64,000 nt of DNA from Hydrogenophilales bacterium (GCA_023258975.1 JAHFRD010000013.1:27589-91588); one strand, 5' to 3'; positions 29,643-40,368 are shown, counted from the stretch's first letter. Notes: generated from the letters alone by a model not told the origin. Numbers and translations: made by a program.

Positions 29643-31159
29643 TGTACCTCTTCCGCCTCCTGCGTATCTGCCTCACCGCCGCCCGTTTCGGGCTGGATGA
29701 GTTTTTCCTCGGCCATGAGCGCGTCAAACTGGTGCGCTGGGCTGTCCAGACCCTGTTCTTCTGGCGCAAGCTTTCCGCGCCGCGCGCGGTGCGCCTGCGT
29801 CTGGCGCTGGAATCGCTGGGGCCGATCTTCATCAAATTCGGCCAGATGCTCTCCACGCGGCGCGATCTGGTGCCGCCGGACATCGCCGATGAGCTGGCGA
29901 AGTTGCAGGATCGGGTGCCCCCCTTCCCCGGTGAGCAGGCGCTGGCGGTGCTGCGCCGCGCCTATGGCCGCGACGCGCTGGAGGTGTTCGCCGAGATCGA
30001 CGCCGTTCCGGTCGCTTCCGCCTCGGTGGCGCAGGTACACCGGGCGCGCCTGAAATCGGGTGAAGCGGTGGCGGTGAAGGTGTTGCGCCCCGGCATCCAG
30101 AAGGTCATCGGCCAGGATGTGAAACTGCTCGATGCCTTCGCCCATCTGGTCGAACTGCTCTGGTGGGACGGCAAGCGCCTGAAGCCGCGCGAGGTGGTGG
30201 CGGAATTCGCCAAGCACTTGGGCGACGAGATGGATCAGATGCGCGAGGCCGCCAACTGCTCGCAACTGCATCGCAACTTCGCCACGTCCTCGCTGCTGGT
30301 GGTGCCCGAGGTGTACTGGGATTACTGCGGCACGGAAGTGATGGTGATGAGCTGGATGGACGGCACACCCATTTCGCGCACCGACGAGTTGCGCCGCCAG
30401 GGCATCGACTTCCCCCGCCTGGCCCGCGCCGGGGTGGAACTGTTCTTCACCCAGGTGTTCCGCGACGGCTTTTTTCACGCCGACATGCACCCCGGCAACA
30501 TCCAGGTGACGCCCGAGGGCAAGTACATCGCCCTGGATTTCGGGATCATGGGCACGCTCACCGACAGCGACAAGAACTATCTGGCGCAGAACTTCCTGGC
30601 CTTCTTCCGGCGCGACTACAAGAAGGTGGCGCAGGCGCATCTGGACGCCGGCTGGGTTCCGGCGAACACGCGGGTGGACGAATTCGAGGCGGCGATTCGT
30701 TCGGTGTGCGAGCCGGTGTTCGACCGGCCGCTCAAGGAAATCGCCTTCGGCCGCGTGTTGCTGCGCCTGTTTCAGACCTCGCGCCGCTTCGGTATGGAAA
30801 TCCAGCCGCAACTGGTGATGTTGCAGAAGACCCTGCTCAACATCGAGGGCCTCGGCCGCGAACTCGACCCCGACCTCGACCTCTGGTCCACCGCCAAGCC
30901 GTTCCTGGAACGCTGGATGAACGAGCAGATCGGCTGGCGCGGCTGGCTGCGCACGTTCCAGGAAGAAGCGCCCTACTGGGGCGCGCTGATCCCGCAATTG
31001 CCGCGTCTCGCGCACCAGGCGCTGCGCGTGGATCGCCTGGAAAAACTGGAAGCCGGCCTGGAACTGATGCTGCGCCAGCAACAGGCGCGCAACCGCTGGC
31101 TGGGAGTGATCGCCGGGCTGCTGGCGGCACTGGTGGTGGCTGGGCTGCTGGCCAGGTAG
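29642..31159 (+). CDS. ubiB: UbiB, atypical protein kinase-like ATPase of ubiquinone synthesis
   Basis: 505 residues, normal length. The family KxGQ motif appears in [20 protein letters not shown], with the alanine-rich nucleotide loop [28 protein letters not shown], the catalytic loop [13 protein letters not shown] and metal site ALDFGIMG. The C-terminus has two hydrophobic segments ending [18 protein letters not shown] that anchor it in the inner membrane. UbiB is needed for ubiquinone production, probably by helping release hydrophobic precursors. It is translationally coupled to ubiJ. Confidence 0.97.
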   Translation: MYLFRLLRICLTAARFGLDEFFLGHERVKLVRWAVQTLFFWRKLSAPRAVRLRLALESLGPIFIKFGQMLSTRRDLVPPDIADELAKLQDRVPPFPGEQALAVLRRAYGRDALEVFAEIDAVPVASASVAQVHRARLKSGEAVAVKVLRPGIQKVIGQDVKLLDAFAHLVELLWWDGKRLKPREVVAEFAKHLGDEMDQMREAANCSQLHRNFATSSLLVVPEVYWDYCGTEVMVMSWMDGTPISRTDELRRQGIDFPRLARAGVELFFTQVFRDGFFHADMHPGNIQVTPEGKYIALDFGIMGTLTDSDKNYLAQNFLAFFRRDYKKVAQAHLDAGWVPANTRVDEFEAAIRSVCEPVFDRPLKEIAFGRVLLRLFQTSRRFGMEIQPQLVMLQKTLLNIEGLGRELDPDLDLWSTAKPFLERWMNEQIGWRGWLRTFQEEAPYWGALIPQLPRLAHQALRVDRLEKLEAGLELMLRQQQARNRWLGVIAGLLAALVVAGLLAR

Positions 31160-31162
31160 CGT

Positions 31163-31221
31163 TGTAGCGCTGGCATCCTTGCCCGCGTCTTTAACAAGCC
31201 GGCTGGAAGCCGGCGCTACAA
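31163..31221. repeat. Dispersed inverted repeat after ubiB
   Basis: TGTAGCGCTGGCATCCTTGC ... AGCCGGCTGGAAGCCGGCGC, then TACA. A less perfect copy of the GTAGCGCCGGC family, directly after the ubiB stop codon where it could end the transcript. Confidence 0.8.
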
Positions 31222-31339
31222 AAGCACCACTCCGCCACACCGCCGCGCCCTCGTTGCCGGTCTGGCGGCTCGTCATGGGCGGTATCCATAAGCACTCGCT
31301 TATAATCCGCCCGCCTCCCATAGCCCGCGCGTGCCCCTC

Positions 31340-31993
31340 ATGTTCCATTTATCCGCATCCACCGCCGTCAATCTGGCGCTCTCCGTCCTCATCCTGTTCT
31401 CCCTGATTACCTGGACGATGATCTTCGCCAAGGGTTGGCTGCAATGGCAGTTGCGCCAGGCCAACGCGGCTTTCGCCAAACGCTTCTGGCAGGCGCCCGA
31501 TCTGGGCGCGGCGGAAGTCGCCGCCAAGCAGGCCGACAGCCCGCTGGCGCGACTGGCCAGGGCGGGGTTCGACACCCTCAACGCTATTGGTGACCGGCAG
31601 ACGCTGGCGCATGCCGGCGACCGCCAGGCGGTGCTGGAGCGCGGCCTCTCGCAACAGGTGAAGAAGGAACAGCACAAGCTGGAAGCCGGCCTCATGCTGC
31701 TCGCCAGCATCGGCAGCACGGCGCCCTTCGTCGGATTGTTCGGCACCGTCTGGGGGATCATGAACGCGATGAGCAGCATCGCCGTGTCCGGCGGCTCCGG
31801 CCTGGAAGTGGTGGCCGGCCCGGTGGGCGAGGCGCTGCTCGCCACCGCCATCGGCATCGCCGCCGCGATCCCCGCCGTGCTCGCCTACAACTACGGGGTG
31901 CGCGTCACCCGCCTGATGGTTTCCGAGATGGAAGGCTTCGCCAACGATTTTCTACGCTTGGCCAGCCAACCTGAAGGCCAGAAGGAGTCCTGA
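31340..31993 (+). CDS. exbB: ExbB/TolQ/MotA-family proton channel subunit
   Basis: 217 residues from ATG 31340 (an in-frame GTG at 31331 would add three). There are three membrane segments: VNLALSVLILFSLITWTMIF near the N-terminus, then GLMLLASIGSTAPFVGLFGT and LLATAIGIAAAIPAVLAYNY. It forms the pentameric channel around ExbD that powers TonB-dependent outer-membrane transport. The order exbB-exbD-tonB, with the GTGA overlap at the end, marks one operon. Confidence 0.94.
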   Translation: MFHLSASTAVNLALSVLILFSLITWTMIFAKGWLQWQLRQANAAFAKRFWQAPDLGAAEVAAKQADSPLARLARAGFDTLNAIGDRQTLAHAGDRQAVLERGLSQQVKKEQHKLEAGLMLLASIGSTAPFVGLFGTVWGIMNAMSSIAVSGGSGLEVVAGPVGEALLATAIGIAAAIPAVLAYNYGVRVTRLMVSEMEGFANDFLRLASQPEGQKES

Positions 31994-31994
31994 G

Positions 31995-32414
31995 ATGGCC
32001 ATTCGCCACGACTCCGATTTCCAGCCCATGAGCGAGATCAACGTCACGCCGCTGGTGGACGTGATGCTGGTGCTACTGGTGATTTTCATGGTCACCGCGC
32101 CGTTCATCCTGCAATCGGTGAAGGTGCGCCTGCCGGAAACCTCGCCGGTGGCGGCGCTGAAACCGGCGCCCGCGCTGGTGGTCAGCGTGCAGGCGGACGG
32201 CATGGTGTTTCTCGGCCGCGAGGCGATTGACCTGACCGTGCTGGAGGCCCGCCTGAAAGGCGAGATGGACAAGAATGGTGAACTCACCCTGCAACTGCGC
32301 GCCGATACCGGCGTGCCCTACGGCCGCATCACCGAAGTGATGGCCGCCGCCAGCCGCGCCGGGGTGGCCAAGCTCACCTTCGTCACCTCCGCCGCCCCGC
32401 AGGGGAAAAAGTGA
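31995..32414 (+). CDS. exbD: ExbD/TolR biopolymer transport protein
   Basis: 139 residues: a short cytoplasmic start (DFQPMSEINVTPL), one membrane helix with the essential aspartate (VDVMLVLLVIFMVTAPF), and a periplasmic domain ending VTSAAPQGKK. It sits inside the ExbB ring and couples proton flow to TonB. Its ribosome site GAAGGAGT lies just before the ATG. Its stop overlaps the GTG start of tonB. Confidence 0.95.
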   Translation: MAIRHDSDFQPMSEINVTPLVDVMLVLLVIFMVTAPFILQSVKVRLPETSPVAALKPAPALVVSVQADGMVFLGREAIDLTVLEARLKGEMDKNGELTLQLRADTGVPYGRITEVMAAASRAGVAKLTFVTSAAPQGKK

Positions 32415-34735
32415 TTCCAGCGGTACTCGCACCCGCGGCGGCCCTGGTGGCGCGCCTTGGCCCCGTGCTGGCCCGCCTGGAACCGCGCCACTGGATCGCC
32501 CTGGCCGGCAGCGCCGCCCTGCATCTGGGTGTGTTGCTCGGCTTCAACCAGGCACCACCGCCGCCACCTCCCCCCATGACCTTTGAAGTCAAACTGGAGC
32601 CGCCGCCCGCCGTGAAGCAGCCGAAACAACGGCTCGCCAAGGCCAAGCCCAAGGCCGGCAAGGTGAAGGCGAAACAGCGCCTGGCGAAGAAGAAACCGGT
32701 CAAACCACAAGCGAATGAGCCGCACACCCTGCAAGCGGAATGGAAAAGCGAAACCCGGCCGGCCAAGGACACCCCGGCGGTCACCCTGCCGGACGCGCGC
32801 GCCATCGGCGTCGATCTGGCCAGTGAAGTCGGCCGCGCCGCGCCCGCCAGGCTCGCCACGGCCAGCAGCCAGCCGAGTGCCGCCAGACCGGCGGCCGCCG
32901 CGCGCTCCAGCGCGGCCGGCACATTGAGCGAACCGGGCGGCAAGTCCGGCGCGGGCAGTGGCGTGGCCAGTGGCGGCGACCCCGGCATCTCCCTGGCCGC
33001 CGCGCGGGGGTTGGGCAAGACTCAGGCGCTTACGGCCAGCAGCGGCGCGGGTGCCCAGGGCAGCGATACGCTGGCCGGCTCCGCCGCCGCGTCCGGAAAT
33101 CTCGCGACCGCCGCACTTTCCGCCAGCGCCGCCACGGGCGACAGCCTGAATCGGGCCGCCAGCGGAGGCAGCCACGGCGCGCGGGCCGGCGAATTCAGCT
33201 CCCACGGCCCGGACGCGCGGATTGGCGTCGATCCCGTGGGCGAGCCGAGCGGCGTGCGCCTGACCCTGGCTGGTGTGCTTTCCAGCCTGTCGGCGCTTCC
33301 CGCCGGTAGCGGCAGTCTGGCCGGCGGCCAGGTCAACGGCACGGCCGGCGGCAGCGCGGCGACGGCCGGCGAAAGCGGCCAGGCCAGTCTGGCGGTGGCC
33401 ACCAGCGGTGGCCAAGCCGCCGTGGTGGCCGCCGCCGGGCCGACCCGCAGCGGCGGCGGCGGTGGTGAAGCCAGCGCAGCCAGTGAACGCGGGGGAGCGG
33501 CGAGCGGTGGCGCGGGCGCCGGCAATTTGGCCAGTGCCGCGCCCGGTAGCGCGCACCCCTCCAGCAAGACCGTCAGTGGCCACGGTGGCGACAGTGAGGG
33601 CGGCAACCCGGCCACGGGCGCGCTGGCCGGCGCCGTCACCGCGCCACGCGCGGACAAAACCGTTCTCGCCAGCACGGGGAGCGGCGAGCGCGCCGGCCGG
33701 GCGCCGGCGGCGAGCAAGAACAGCCCCGGCGTCGGCGCGGCGGCCGGCAAATCGGCGGCGGCGGCGACGGGTACGATGGCGGCGGGCGACAAGCTGGCCC
33801 AGACCATCGCCACGGGCGGCCAGCCCGCGCGCACCCCTGGCGCGGGTGGCGCGGATTCCGCTGTTGCCGCCGGCGCGACACACGGCGCGTCCGGCGCCGG
33901 CTTCGCCAACGACCCCGGAAAACTGGCCGGCACGGCCTCGCCAGGCGGCGCGCTGCCGGGGCAAGCCGCGACCGGCTCCGGATTCTCCAGTGGCAATTTC
34001 GCGCCCGCCACCCTCGCTCCCGGCGAGCCGGGGAGCGCGCCGCGCCTGGCCCTGGCCATGCGGGCTGTGCCCGCCATCCTGGAAATGCGCCCGGGCGGCG
34101 CCCGCTCCAGCTTCCGCCCGCATGCCGGCGAAGGGAGTGGCGGTGGCGCCGCGCATGCGACCGGCGCGGCGCTTGCCCAGGCCGGCGGCGGCGAAGGCGC
34201 GCCGCTGCAAGGCGGAAGCGGCGCCGTTCCCGCGCTTTCCGCCGCCAACCATCAGGCCAGTGTCGGCAGTGGCGGCGCCAATCCCGCCGGTAGCGGCACC
34301 TTGCAAGGCATGAGGGTGGCGGCGGTGCGGGAGATGCGCCCGGATAGCCAGGTGCAAGCGCTCGACGTGCTGGCGCCCTCCACCTACTGCCCGTTGCCCG
34401 GCCACACACAGCCGGACAATCGCCCGCGCGACACCCGACAGGACATCACCGAGAAACCCTCGTATGCCAGCGACAACCCCAGCTTCGCCTTTCCCATCCG
34501 CGCCTGGGCCTATGGCCACGAAGGCCGCGCGACCGTGCGCGTGCAGATCCTGCCCGACGGTACGCCCGGGCAGATGTGGCTCAAGCAGAGCAGCGGCTCC
34601 GGTATCCTCGACGTGGATGCGCGGGAACAACTCGCCAAATATCGTTTCAAACCCGCCCGCAAGAACGGCCAGCCGGTCACGGCCTGGATCGACGTTCCGG
34701 TGGATTACCGCCTGAATGCCGAGAGCAAACCCTGA
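32411..34735 (+). CDS. tonB: TonB-like energy transducer with a very long low-complexity spacer
   Basis: 774 residues from a GTG overlapping exbD as GTGA. The N-terminal anchor HWIALAGSAALHLGVLLGF carries the SxxxH motif typical of TonB; then comes a proline run (APPPPPPPMTFEV) and a lysine-rich part. Residues about 150-630 are low complexity, dominated by Gly, Ala and Ser with few large residues. The C-terminus (FPIRAWAYGHEGRATVRVQI, LPDGTPGQMWLKQSSG, then LDVDAREQLAKYRFKPA) is the TonB fold that contacts outer-membrane receptors. Usual TonB length is 240-300 residues, so the spacer is about 400 residues longer. Confidence 0.9.
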   Translation: MIPAVLAPAAALVARLGPVLARLEPRHWIALAGSAALHLGVLLGFNQAPPPPPPPMTFEVKLEPPPAVKQPKQRLAKAKPKAGKVKAKQRLAKKKPVKPQANEPHTLQAEWKSETRPAKDTPAVTLPDARAIGVDLASEVGRAAPARLATASSQPSAARPAAAARSSAAGTLSEPGGKSGAGSGVASGGDPGISLAAARGLGKTQALTASSGAGAQGSDTLAGSAAASGNLATAALSASAATGDSLNRAASGGSHGARAGEFSSHGPDARIGVDPVGEPSGVRLTLAGVLSSLSALPAGSGSLAGGQVNGTAGGSAATAGESGQASLAVATSGGQAAVVAAAGPTRSGGGGGEASAASERGGAASGGAGAGNLASAAPGSAHPSSKTVSGHGGDSEGGNPATGALAGAVTAPRADKTVLASTGSGERAGRAPAASKNSPGVGAAAGKSAAAATGTMAAGDKLAQTIATGGQPARTPGAGGADSAVAAGATHGASGAGFANDPGKLAGTASPGGALPGQAATGSGFSSGNFAPATLAPGEPGSAPRLALAMRAVPAILEMRPGGARSSFRPHAGEGSGGGAAHATGAALAQAGGGEGAPLQGGSGAVPALSAANHQASVGSGGANPAGSGTLQGMRVAAVREMRPDSQVQALDVLAPSTYCPLPGHTQPDNRPRDTRQDITEKPSYASDNPSFAFPIRAWAYGHEGRATVRVQILPDGTPGQMWLKQSSGSGILDVDAREQLAKYRFKPARKNGQPVTAWIDVPVDYRLNAESKP

Positions 34736-34754
34736 ACATCGAGAGGACTACGCC

Positions 34755-36227
34755 ATGAAACTTCGCACCCTGCCCCTTCTGCTCGCCCTACACGCCGCTC
34801 CGCTGCTGGCTGCGGCCCCGGTCGTGCCCGATCCCATGCAGGCCATGCAGATGGCGCTGCGCTACTACCAGATGGCCGCCAGCGCGGGCGACGCCGAGGC
34901 GCAAACCAAGATGGGCTGGCTGTTCGAGCAGGGCCTGGGCGTGGCCAAGGATTTCACCCAGGCCGCCAAATGGTATGAACTTGCCGCCAAGCAGAATGAA
35001 CCGATCGGCCTCTACAACCTGGGCCTGCTGTTCCTGCGCGGCGAGGGCGTCACCAAGGACGCCGACCAGGCCGCCCGCCTGATGACCGGCGCCGCCGAAC
35101 TCAACCTCGCCGCCGCCCAGTCGCAACTGGCCACTATGCACGAGAAAGGCATCGGCGTGCCGGTCAGCCTGGAAGCCGCCTACGCCTGGACCCGTCGCGC
35201 CGCCGAACTGGGTGACGTGCCCGCGCAGAACAATCTGGGCATCAAGCACGCCTATGGCCTGGGCACCAGGACGGATTACCCGGAGGCGGTGAAGTGGTTC
35301 ACCAAGGCCGCCGAGGCCGGCAACGCCGAAGCCCAGGGCAATCTTGGATTGATCTACAAGGAAGGCCTCGGCGGCGTACCGCGTGATCTGCTCGCCGCCG
35401 CCAACTGGTTGGCGCTGGCCGGCAGCCAGGGCCATGTCCAATCTCAAAATCGCCTCGGCTGGATGTTCGAGAACGGCCAGGGGATCCCGAAGAACATGGT
35501 GGAAGCGGGACGCTGGTTCCGCATGGCCGCCGAAGCCGGCGACGCGCCTTCCGCCACCCACCTGGGCTGGCTACTGGAAACCGGGGCGTTGGGCAAGGCC
35601 GACCTGGCGGCGGCCCTGCCCTGGTACGAGCGTGCTGCGGCCGCCGGCGATGCCGCCGCGCAGAACAATCTGGGCCGTCTCTACCGCGAAGGCCAGGGAG
35701 TGGCCGCCGATTACACCAAGGCGCGCGAGTGGCTGCTCAAGGCCAGCGCGAAAAACGAGCCGCTGGCCTGGTACAACCTGGCGCTGATGGCGGAACAGGG
35801 GCAAGGCCAGGAACGCAACGAAAAGGAAGCCATGACGTTCTACGGCAAGGCGGCCGAACAAGGCGTGGTGCTGGCGCAGAGCCGGCTCGGCTGGCTGCTG
35901 CAGAAAAATGGCAAGAGCGAGGACGCCGTGCGCTGGCTGACCCGCGCCGCCGAAGCCGGCGACATCACCGCGCAGAACAATCTGGGCGTGATTCAGGAGC
36001 AGGGCAGGAACATGGCCGAAGCCGCGCGCTGGTATCGCAAGGCCGCCGAAGCCGGCGACAAGGTCGCCCAGCACAATCTGGGCGTGCTCTACCGCGATGG
36101 CCAGGGTGTGGACAAGAACGAAGGCGAGGCGCTCGCCTGGTTCCAGAAATCCGCCGAACAGGGCTACGCCAAGGCGCAACTCAACCTCGGCCAGTTGTAC
36201 GAAAAACTGGCGACACCGAAAAAGTAG
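34755..36227 (+). CDS. Exported Sel1-like repeat protein
   Basis: 490 residues from the ATG at 34755. It has a signal peptide (MKLRTLPLLLALHAAPLLAA) and about twelve 36-residue Sel1 repeats of the form AEAGDxxAQNNLGxxYxxGxGV with the neighbouring xDYxxAxxWxxKAA. Sel1 proteins are helical scaffolds that hold protein complexes. It follows tonB by 19 bp, so it may be co-expressed with the TonB system, in the periplasm. Its binding partner is unknown. Confidence 0.93.
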   Translation: MKLRTLPLLLALHAAPLLAAAPVVPDPMQAMQMALRYYQMAASAGDAEAQTKMGWLFEQGLGVAKDFTQAAKWYELAAKQNEPIGLYNLGLLFLRGEGVTKDADQAARLMTGAAELNLAAAQSQLATMHEKGIGVPVSLEAAYAWTRRAAELGDVPAQNNLGIKHAYGLGTRTDYPEAVKWFTKAAEAGNAEAQGNLGLIYKEGLGGVPRDLLAAANWLALAGSQGHVQSQNRLGWMFENGQGIPKNMVEAGRWFRMAAEAGDAPSATHLGWLLETGALGKADLAAALPWYERAAAAGDAAAQNNLGRLYREGQGVAADYTKAREWLLKASAKNEPLAWYNLALMAEQGQGQERNEKEAMTFYGKAAEQGVVLAQSRLGWLLQKNGKSEDAVRWLTRAAEAGDITAQNNLGVIQEQGRNMAEAARWYRKAAEAGDKVAQHNLGVLYRDGQGVDKNEGEALAWFQKSAEQGYAKAQLNLGQLYEKLATPKK

Positions 36228-36314
36228 GGAGAAACGCGCGCGCGGCGCTCGCTACGACGCGGAGACTTTCGCGATAATGCGGGCCTGTCCATTCCAACCC
36301 CCACCGAGACTCCC

Positions 36315-36650
36315 ATGAAAGCCATCGCCACTCTGTTCGCCGCCGTCTGTCTGGCCTCCTTTTCCTCCGCCTGGGCGGCCGACGATTGGAACGGCGCCGA
36401 CAAGGCCAAGCATGTCGCGGTGAGCGCGGTATTGGGCACGGTTTCGGCCATGCACTTCGAAGACAAATGGACCGCCTTCGGGGTCGCCATGATTCCCGGC
36501 GTGCTCAAGGAAATCGCGGACAGCCAGCAGTCGCGCAACCATTTCAGCGGCAAGGATCTCGCGGCCGACGCCCTCGGCGCCGCCCTCGGCGTGCAACTCG
36601 GCAACTGGATGGTCACCACTCGCGGCGTCGGTTATCGCGCGGCGTTCTGA
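36315..36650 (+). CDS. Periplasmic YfiM/DUF2279-like protein
   Basis: 111 residues with a signal peptide (MKAIATLFAAVCLASFSSAWA) and no lipobox cysteine at the cleavage site. The body DKAKHVAVSAVLG, AMIPGVLKEIADSQQSRNHF and SGKDLAADALGAALGVQLG follows the DUF2279/YfiM pattern. Function is unknown; it may be loosely membrane-associated. A terminator follows directly. Confidence 0.75.
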   Translation: MKAIATLFAAVCLASFSSAWAADDWNGADKAKHVAVSAVLGTVSAMHFEDKWTAFGVAMIPGVLKEIADSQQSRNHFSGKDLAADALGAALGVQLGNWMVTTRGVGYRAAF

Positions 36651-36653
36651 ACG

Positions 36654-36677
36654 ACGCCGGCTTTCAGCCGGCGTTTT
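36654..36677 (+). terminator. Intrinsic terminator after the DUF2279-like gene
   Basis: Plus strand ACGCCGGC pairs with GCCGGCGT around TTTCA, followed by TTTT. It lies four bases past the stop codon. The stem is built from the same GCCGGC block as the dispersed repeats. Confidence 0.7.
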
Positions 36678-36759
36678 CCGTCGGCGTCATTCCGTTCCAG
36701 CACGACCGACAACCGGACGAATCAGGCGCTGATCGAAGAGACGCCCCACGCGATACGGC

Positions 36760-37599
36760 TTACAGCAATGGCGCGCGCGCCGGGCGCTCAACCCTGAGGC
36801 TGTATATCCTGCGGCTATCGGCGCGCAGAACCTGGAAGCGCAACTCATCTATCTCCACAGCCTCGCCCCGCTTTGGAACCCGTCCGAACGCATGGGTCAC
36901 CAGGCCGCCCACGGTGTCGAACTCGTCGTCGGCGTAGCTGGCCCCCAGGGCCAGATTGAAATCGCCAATCTCCGTTTGCGCCTTGACCCGGAAGGCACTG
37001 CTGTCGAGCCTCAGGATGTTGTCTTCATCCTCGTCGTAGTCGTACTCGTCCTCGATATCGCCGACGATCTGTTCCAGCACGTCTTCGATGGTGACCAGGC
37101 CGGCGACGCCACCATACTCGTCCACCACGATGGCGATGTGGTTGCGCGAGGCGCGAAACTCGCGCAAAAGCACATTGAGGCGCTTCGATTCGGGGATGAA
37201 CACGGCCGGTCGCAGTTGCTCGCGCAGGTTGACCTCTTCATCGGTACAGAGGCGCAGCAGATCCTTGGCCAACAGGATTCCAACCACGTTGTCGCGTTCG
37301 CCATCCACGGCGGGAAAACGCGAATGCGCGGTCTCGATGACATAGGGAAGGAGTTTTTCCGCCGGCTCGTTGATGTCCACCACGTCGAGCTGCGCGCGCG
37401 GAATCATGATCTCGCGCACCTGCATTTCGGAAACTTGCATGACGCCCTCGATCATGGAGAGCGCGTCGGCATCCAGCAGATTCTTTTCGTAGGCCGCGTG
37501 CAGAAGTTCGAGTAATTCTTCGCGGTTGTCCGGTTCGCGGGAGAGCCAGGAGGTCAGGCGTTCGATCAGGCCGGGCCGGTGATTACTGCTGTCATCCAT
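36760..37599 (-). CDS. corC: CorC/YbeX CBS-domain protein (HlyC/CorC family)
   Basis: 279 residues, no membrane segments. A pair of CBS domains ([20 protein letters not shown] and [20 protein letters not shown]) binds nucleotides, and the C-terminal CorC_HlyC domain ([19 protein letters not shown]) follows. YbeX is linked to magnesium/cobalt homeostasis and to ribosome function. It overlaps ybeY by 8 bases in the conserved miaB-phoH-ybeY-corC order. lnt, often next, is not found in the window. Confidence 0.95.
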   Translation of the reverse strand: MDDSSNHRPGLIERLTSWLSREPDNREELLELLHAAYEKNLLDADALSMIEGVMQVSEMQVREIMIPRAQLDVVDINEPAEKLLPYVIETAHSRFPAVDGERDNVVGILLAKDLLRLCTDEEVNLREQLRPAVFIPESKRLNVLLREFRASRNHIAIVVDEYGGVAGLVTIEDVLEQIVGDIEDEYDYDEDEDNILRLDSSAFRVKAQTEIGDFNLALGASYADDEFDTVGGLVTHAFGRVPKRGEAVEIDELRFQVLRADSRRIYSLRVERPARAPLL

Positions 37600-38050
37600 C
37601 TTGGTAGGGGTCGGAAAATCCCAGTCGCATCATGATAAAGCTTTCCACGGCTTCCATTGCTACAGCCTCCTCCTCCGACTCATGGTCGTAACCTTGCAGA
37701 TGAAGCATGCCATGCGCCGTGAGATGGGCGTAATGCGCCTGGATCGTCTTGCCCTGTTGCGCGGCCTCGCGCTCGACCACGGCCGCGCACAGCACCATGT
37801 CGCCACTCAACGGCCCGTCCTCCTGATCCGCGCCATAGGCGAAGGTCAGCACATTGGTGGCGTAGGCCTTGCCGCGATAGTCCTGATTCAGTTGCAGGCC
37901 CTCGGGCTCGTCCACCACGCGCAACGCGGCCGTCACGTCGTGGAGGAGGGCCGCCCTGGCCCAGCGGCGGAAGTCCGCCCGGGTCGGCAGACTGGCGCTT
38001 TGCCCGGTCGCGTATTGAATCGTGAGCGCCAGCTTGGCTGGTGGGTTCAT
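37592..38050 (-). CDS. ybeY: Endoribonuclease YbeY, rRNA maturation factor
   Basis: 152 residues. The zinc-binding signature [20 protein letters not shown] has the three histidines of the metal site. YbeY processes the 16S rRNA 3' end and takes part in ribosome quality control. It overlaps both neighbours (ATGA with phoH), a tight operon. The start region is slightly divergent but [20 protein letters not shown] matches the family well. Confidence 0.95.
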   Translation of the reverse strand: MNPPAKLALTIQYATGQSASLPTRADFRRWARAALLHDVTAALRVVDEPEGLQLNQDYRGKAYATNVLTFAYGADQEDGPLSGDMVLCAAVVEREAAQQGKTIQAHYAHLTAHGMLHLQGYDHESEEEAVAMEAVESFIMMRLGFSDPYQDG

Positions 38051-38994
38051 GCCTGGCCTTTGGCGTGGGCGTCGTAGGCTTCGATGATGCGCGCGACCAG
38101 GGGGTGCCGCACCACGTCCTCGTTCTGGAATTCGCTGAAGGCGAGGCCGCGCACGCCCCGCAGGATATCGCGCGCATCGATCAGGCCGCAGCGCTGGCCG
38201 CGCGCGAGGTCGATCTGGGTGATGTCGCCGGTCACCACCGCGCGCGAGCCGAAGCCGATGCGGGTGAGGAACATCTTCATCTGCTCCGGCGTGGTGTTCT
38301 GCGCCTCGTCGAGAATGATGAAGGCGTGATTCAGGGTGCGGCCGCGCATGAAGGCAAGCGGAGCCACTTCGATCACCCCTTTCTCGAACTGGCGCGTGGT
38401 CTTGTCGAAGCCCATCAGGTCGTATAGCGCGTCATACAGCGGACGCAGGTAGGGATCGACCTTTTGCACCAGATCGCCTGGCAGAAAGCCGAGCCGTTCG
38501 CCCGCCTCCACCGCCGGCCGGACCAGGACGATACGCTTGACCATATCTCGCTCCAGCGCATCCACAGCGCCCGCGACGGCGAGGTAGGTCTTGCCGGTAC
38601 CGGCCGGGCCGATCCCGAAGGTGATGTCGTACTCCTGCATCTGGCGGATGTAGGTGTTCTGACGCGGGGTGCGGCCATGCAAACCGACGCGTCGGGTCAT
38701 CAACACCGGCATGTCCGCGTCGTTGCTGGATGCGAGCTGGGGTTTGTGCGCCACTTCGACCAGCGCCAACTGGATGTCGTCGATATCCAGAGGCTTGCGC
38801 GCGCGCTGATAGAAATCCTTGAGCAGTTTGATCGCGTGTTCCCGCTTCTCGCTGTCGCCGGAAACCTGGAACAGCTCGCCGCGCCGGGAAATCGTTACAT
38901 TGAGCGCGGTTTCGATCTGGCGCAGGTTCTCGTCGAGCGCACCGCACAGATTGGCCAGTCGGCCATTGTCTACCGGAGTGAAGGTGACCTGCAT
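38047..38994 (-). CDS. ybeZ: PhoH-like ATPase YbeZ
   Basis: 315 residues. An N-terminal KH-like part precedes the PhoH ATPase: Walker [62 protein letters not shown], and [15 protein letters not shown]. YbeZ works with YbeY in RNA metabolism in the cytoplasm. Its ATG shares one base with the stop of miaB, so the four genes are translationally coupled. Confidence 0.95.
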   Translation of the reverse strand: MQVTFTPVDNGRLANLCGALDENLRQIETALNVTISRRGELFQVSGDSEKREHAIKLLKDFYQRARKPLDIDDIQLALVEVAHKPQLASSNDADMPVLMTRRVGLHGRTPRQNTYIRQMQEYDITFGIGPAGTGKTYLAVAGAVDALERDMVKRIVLVRPAVEAGERLGFLPGDLVQKVDPYLRPLYDALYDLMGFDKTTRQFEKGVIEVAPLAFMRGRTLNHAFIILDEAQNTTPEQMKMFLTRIGFGSRAVVTGDITQIDLARGQRCGLIDARDILRGVRGLAFSEFQNEDVVRHPLVARIIEAYDAHAKGQA

Positions 38995-40331
38995 CAGGCC
39001 GTCACCACCACTTCGCCGCGCAAACTATGCGGCATGGCCTGGGTGATCGTGACGTCGACAAACTGCCCGATGAGTCGAGCCGGCGCGGGGAAGTTGACGA
39101 TGCGATTGTTCTCGGTGCGCCCCATCAACTCGCTGGCATCCTTTTTCGACGGACCTTCCACCAGCACCCGCTGCACGCTACCGACCATGCTCGCGCTGAT
39201 CGCCGCCGCCTGGGTGTTGATTTTTTCCTGCAGGCGATAGAGGCGCCGCATCTTCACCTCATGTGGCGTGTCATCCAGCAGGCTGGCGGCGGGCGTGCCG
39301 GGGCGGGAACTGTAAACAAAGCTGAAGGAGGCGTCGAAGCCGACCTCCTCGATGAGTTTCAGGGTGGCGTCGAAGTCGGACTCGGTCTCGCCCGGGAAGC
39401 CGACGATGAAGTCCGAGGCGATACTGATGTCGGGACGCGCCTCCTTGATGCGGCGGATCGTGCTCTTGTATTCCAGCGCGGTATAACCCCGCTTCATGGC
39501 CGCCAGAATCCGATCCGAGCCCGACTGCACCGGCAGGTGCAGGTAGGACACCAGCTTCGGGATACGCGCGTAGGCGTCGATCAATCGTGGCGTGAATTCG
39601 CGCGGATGCGACGTGGTGAAGCGGATGCGCTCGATTCCCGGCACCTCGGCCACCAGTTCCAGGAGCAGCGCCAAATCCGCGATCTCGGCATCCTCCATCT
39701 CTCCCCGGTACGCATTGACGTTCTGCCCCAGCAGCGTCACTTCCTTGACGCCCTCGGTGGCCAGATGCGCCACTTCAGCCAGCACATCGGCGAGCGGGCG
39801 CGAAACCTCCTCGCCGCGCGTATAGGGCACCACGCAGAAGGTGCAGTATTTCCCGCATCCTTCCATGATCGACACAAAGGCGGTGGCGCCCTCGACCCGC
39901 GCGGGCGGCAGATGGTCGAACTTCTCGATTTCCGGAAAGGAAATATCGACTTGCGGCCGACCGCTGCTACGGCGCTTGTCCATCATGCCGGGCAGGCGGT
40001 GCAGCGTCTGCGGCCCGAACACCAAATCGACATAGGGCGCGCGCTGCACGATGGCCGCGCCTTCCTGGCTGGCCACGCAACCGCCGACGCCGATGATGAG
40101 ATCGGGATTGGCCTGCTTCAGGTGCTTCACCATGCCCAGATCGGTGAACACCTTTTCCTGCGCCTTTTCCCGAACGGAGCAGGTGTTGAACAGGATGACG
40201 TCGGCGTCTTCCGGCTTGTCGGTCAGCGTATAGCCTTCGCCGGCGGCGAGCACATCGGCCATCTTGGCCGAGTCGTACTCGTTCATCTGGCAACCGAAAG
40301 TGCGGATGTAAACCTTGCGAGGCATGGTCAT
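38994..40331 (-). CDS. miaB: tRNA-2-methylthio-N6-dimethylallyladenosine synthase
   Basis: 445 residues. It adds the methylthio group to i6A37 of tRNA. The N-terminal domain has cysteines in [30 protein letters not shown] and [11 protein letters not shown] that hold the auxiliary 4Fe-4S cluster; the radical-SAM cluster is bound by [17 protein letters not shown]-terminal TRAM domain ends at about residue 440. It begins the minus-strand miaB-phoH-ybeY-corC set. Confidence 0.97.
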   Translation of the reverse strand: MTMPRKVYIRTFGCQMNEYDSAKMADVLAAGEGYTLTDKPEDADVILFNTCSVREKAQEKVFTDLGMVKHLKQANPDLIIGVGGCVASQEGAAIVQRAPYVDLVFGPQTLHRLPGMMDKRRSSGRPQVDISFPEIEKFDHLPPARVEGATAFVSIMEGCGKYCTFCVVPYTRGEEVSRPLADVLAEVAHLATEGVKEVTLLGQNVNAYRGEMEDAEIADLALLLELVAEVPGIERIRFTTSHPREFTPRLIDAYARIPKLVSYLHLPVQSGSDRILAAMKRGYTALEYKSTIRRIKEARPDISIASDFIVGFPGETESDFDATLKLIEEVGFDASFSFVYSSRPGTPAASLLDDTPHEVKMRRLYRLQEKINTQAAAISASMVGSVQRVLVEGPSKKDASELMGRTENNRIVNFPAPARLIGQFVDVTITQAMPHSLRGEVVVTA

Positions 40332-40368
40332 GACAAAACTGGTGTGGATGTATGGACGTCGGACATGG

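Noticed and set aside
32318..34630. Minus-strand open frame of 770 codons over tonB
   Set aside because: Low-complexity shadow; the plus strand has a TonB anchor and C-terminal domain at the right places.
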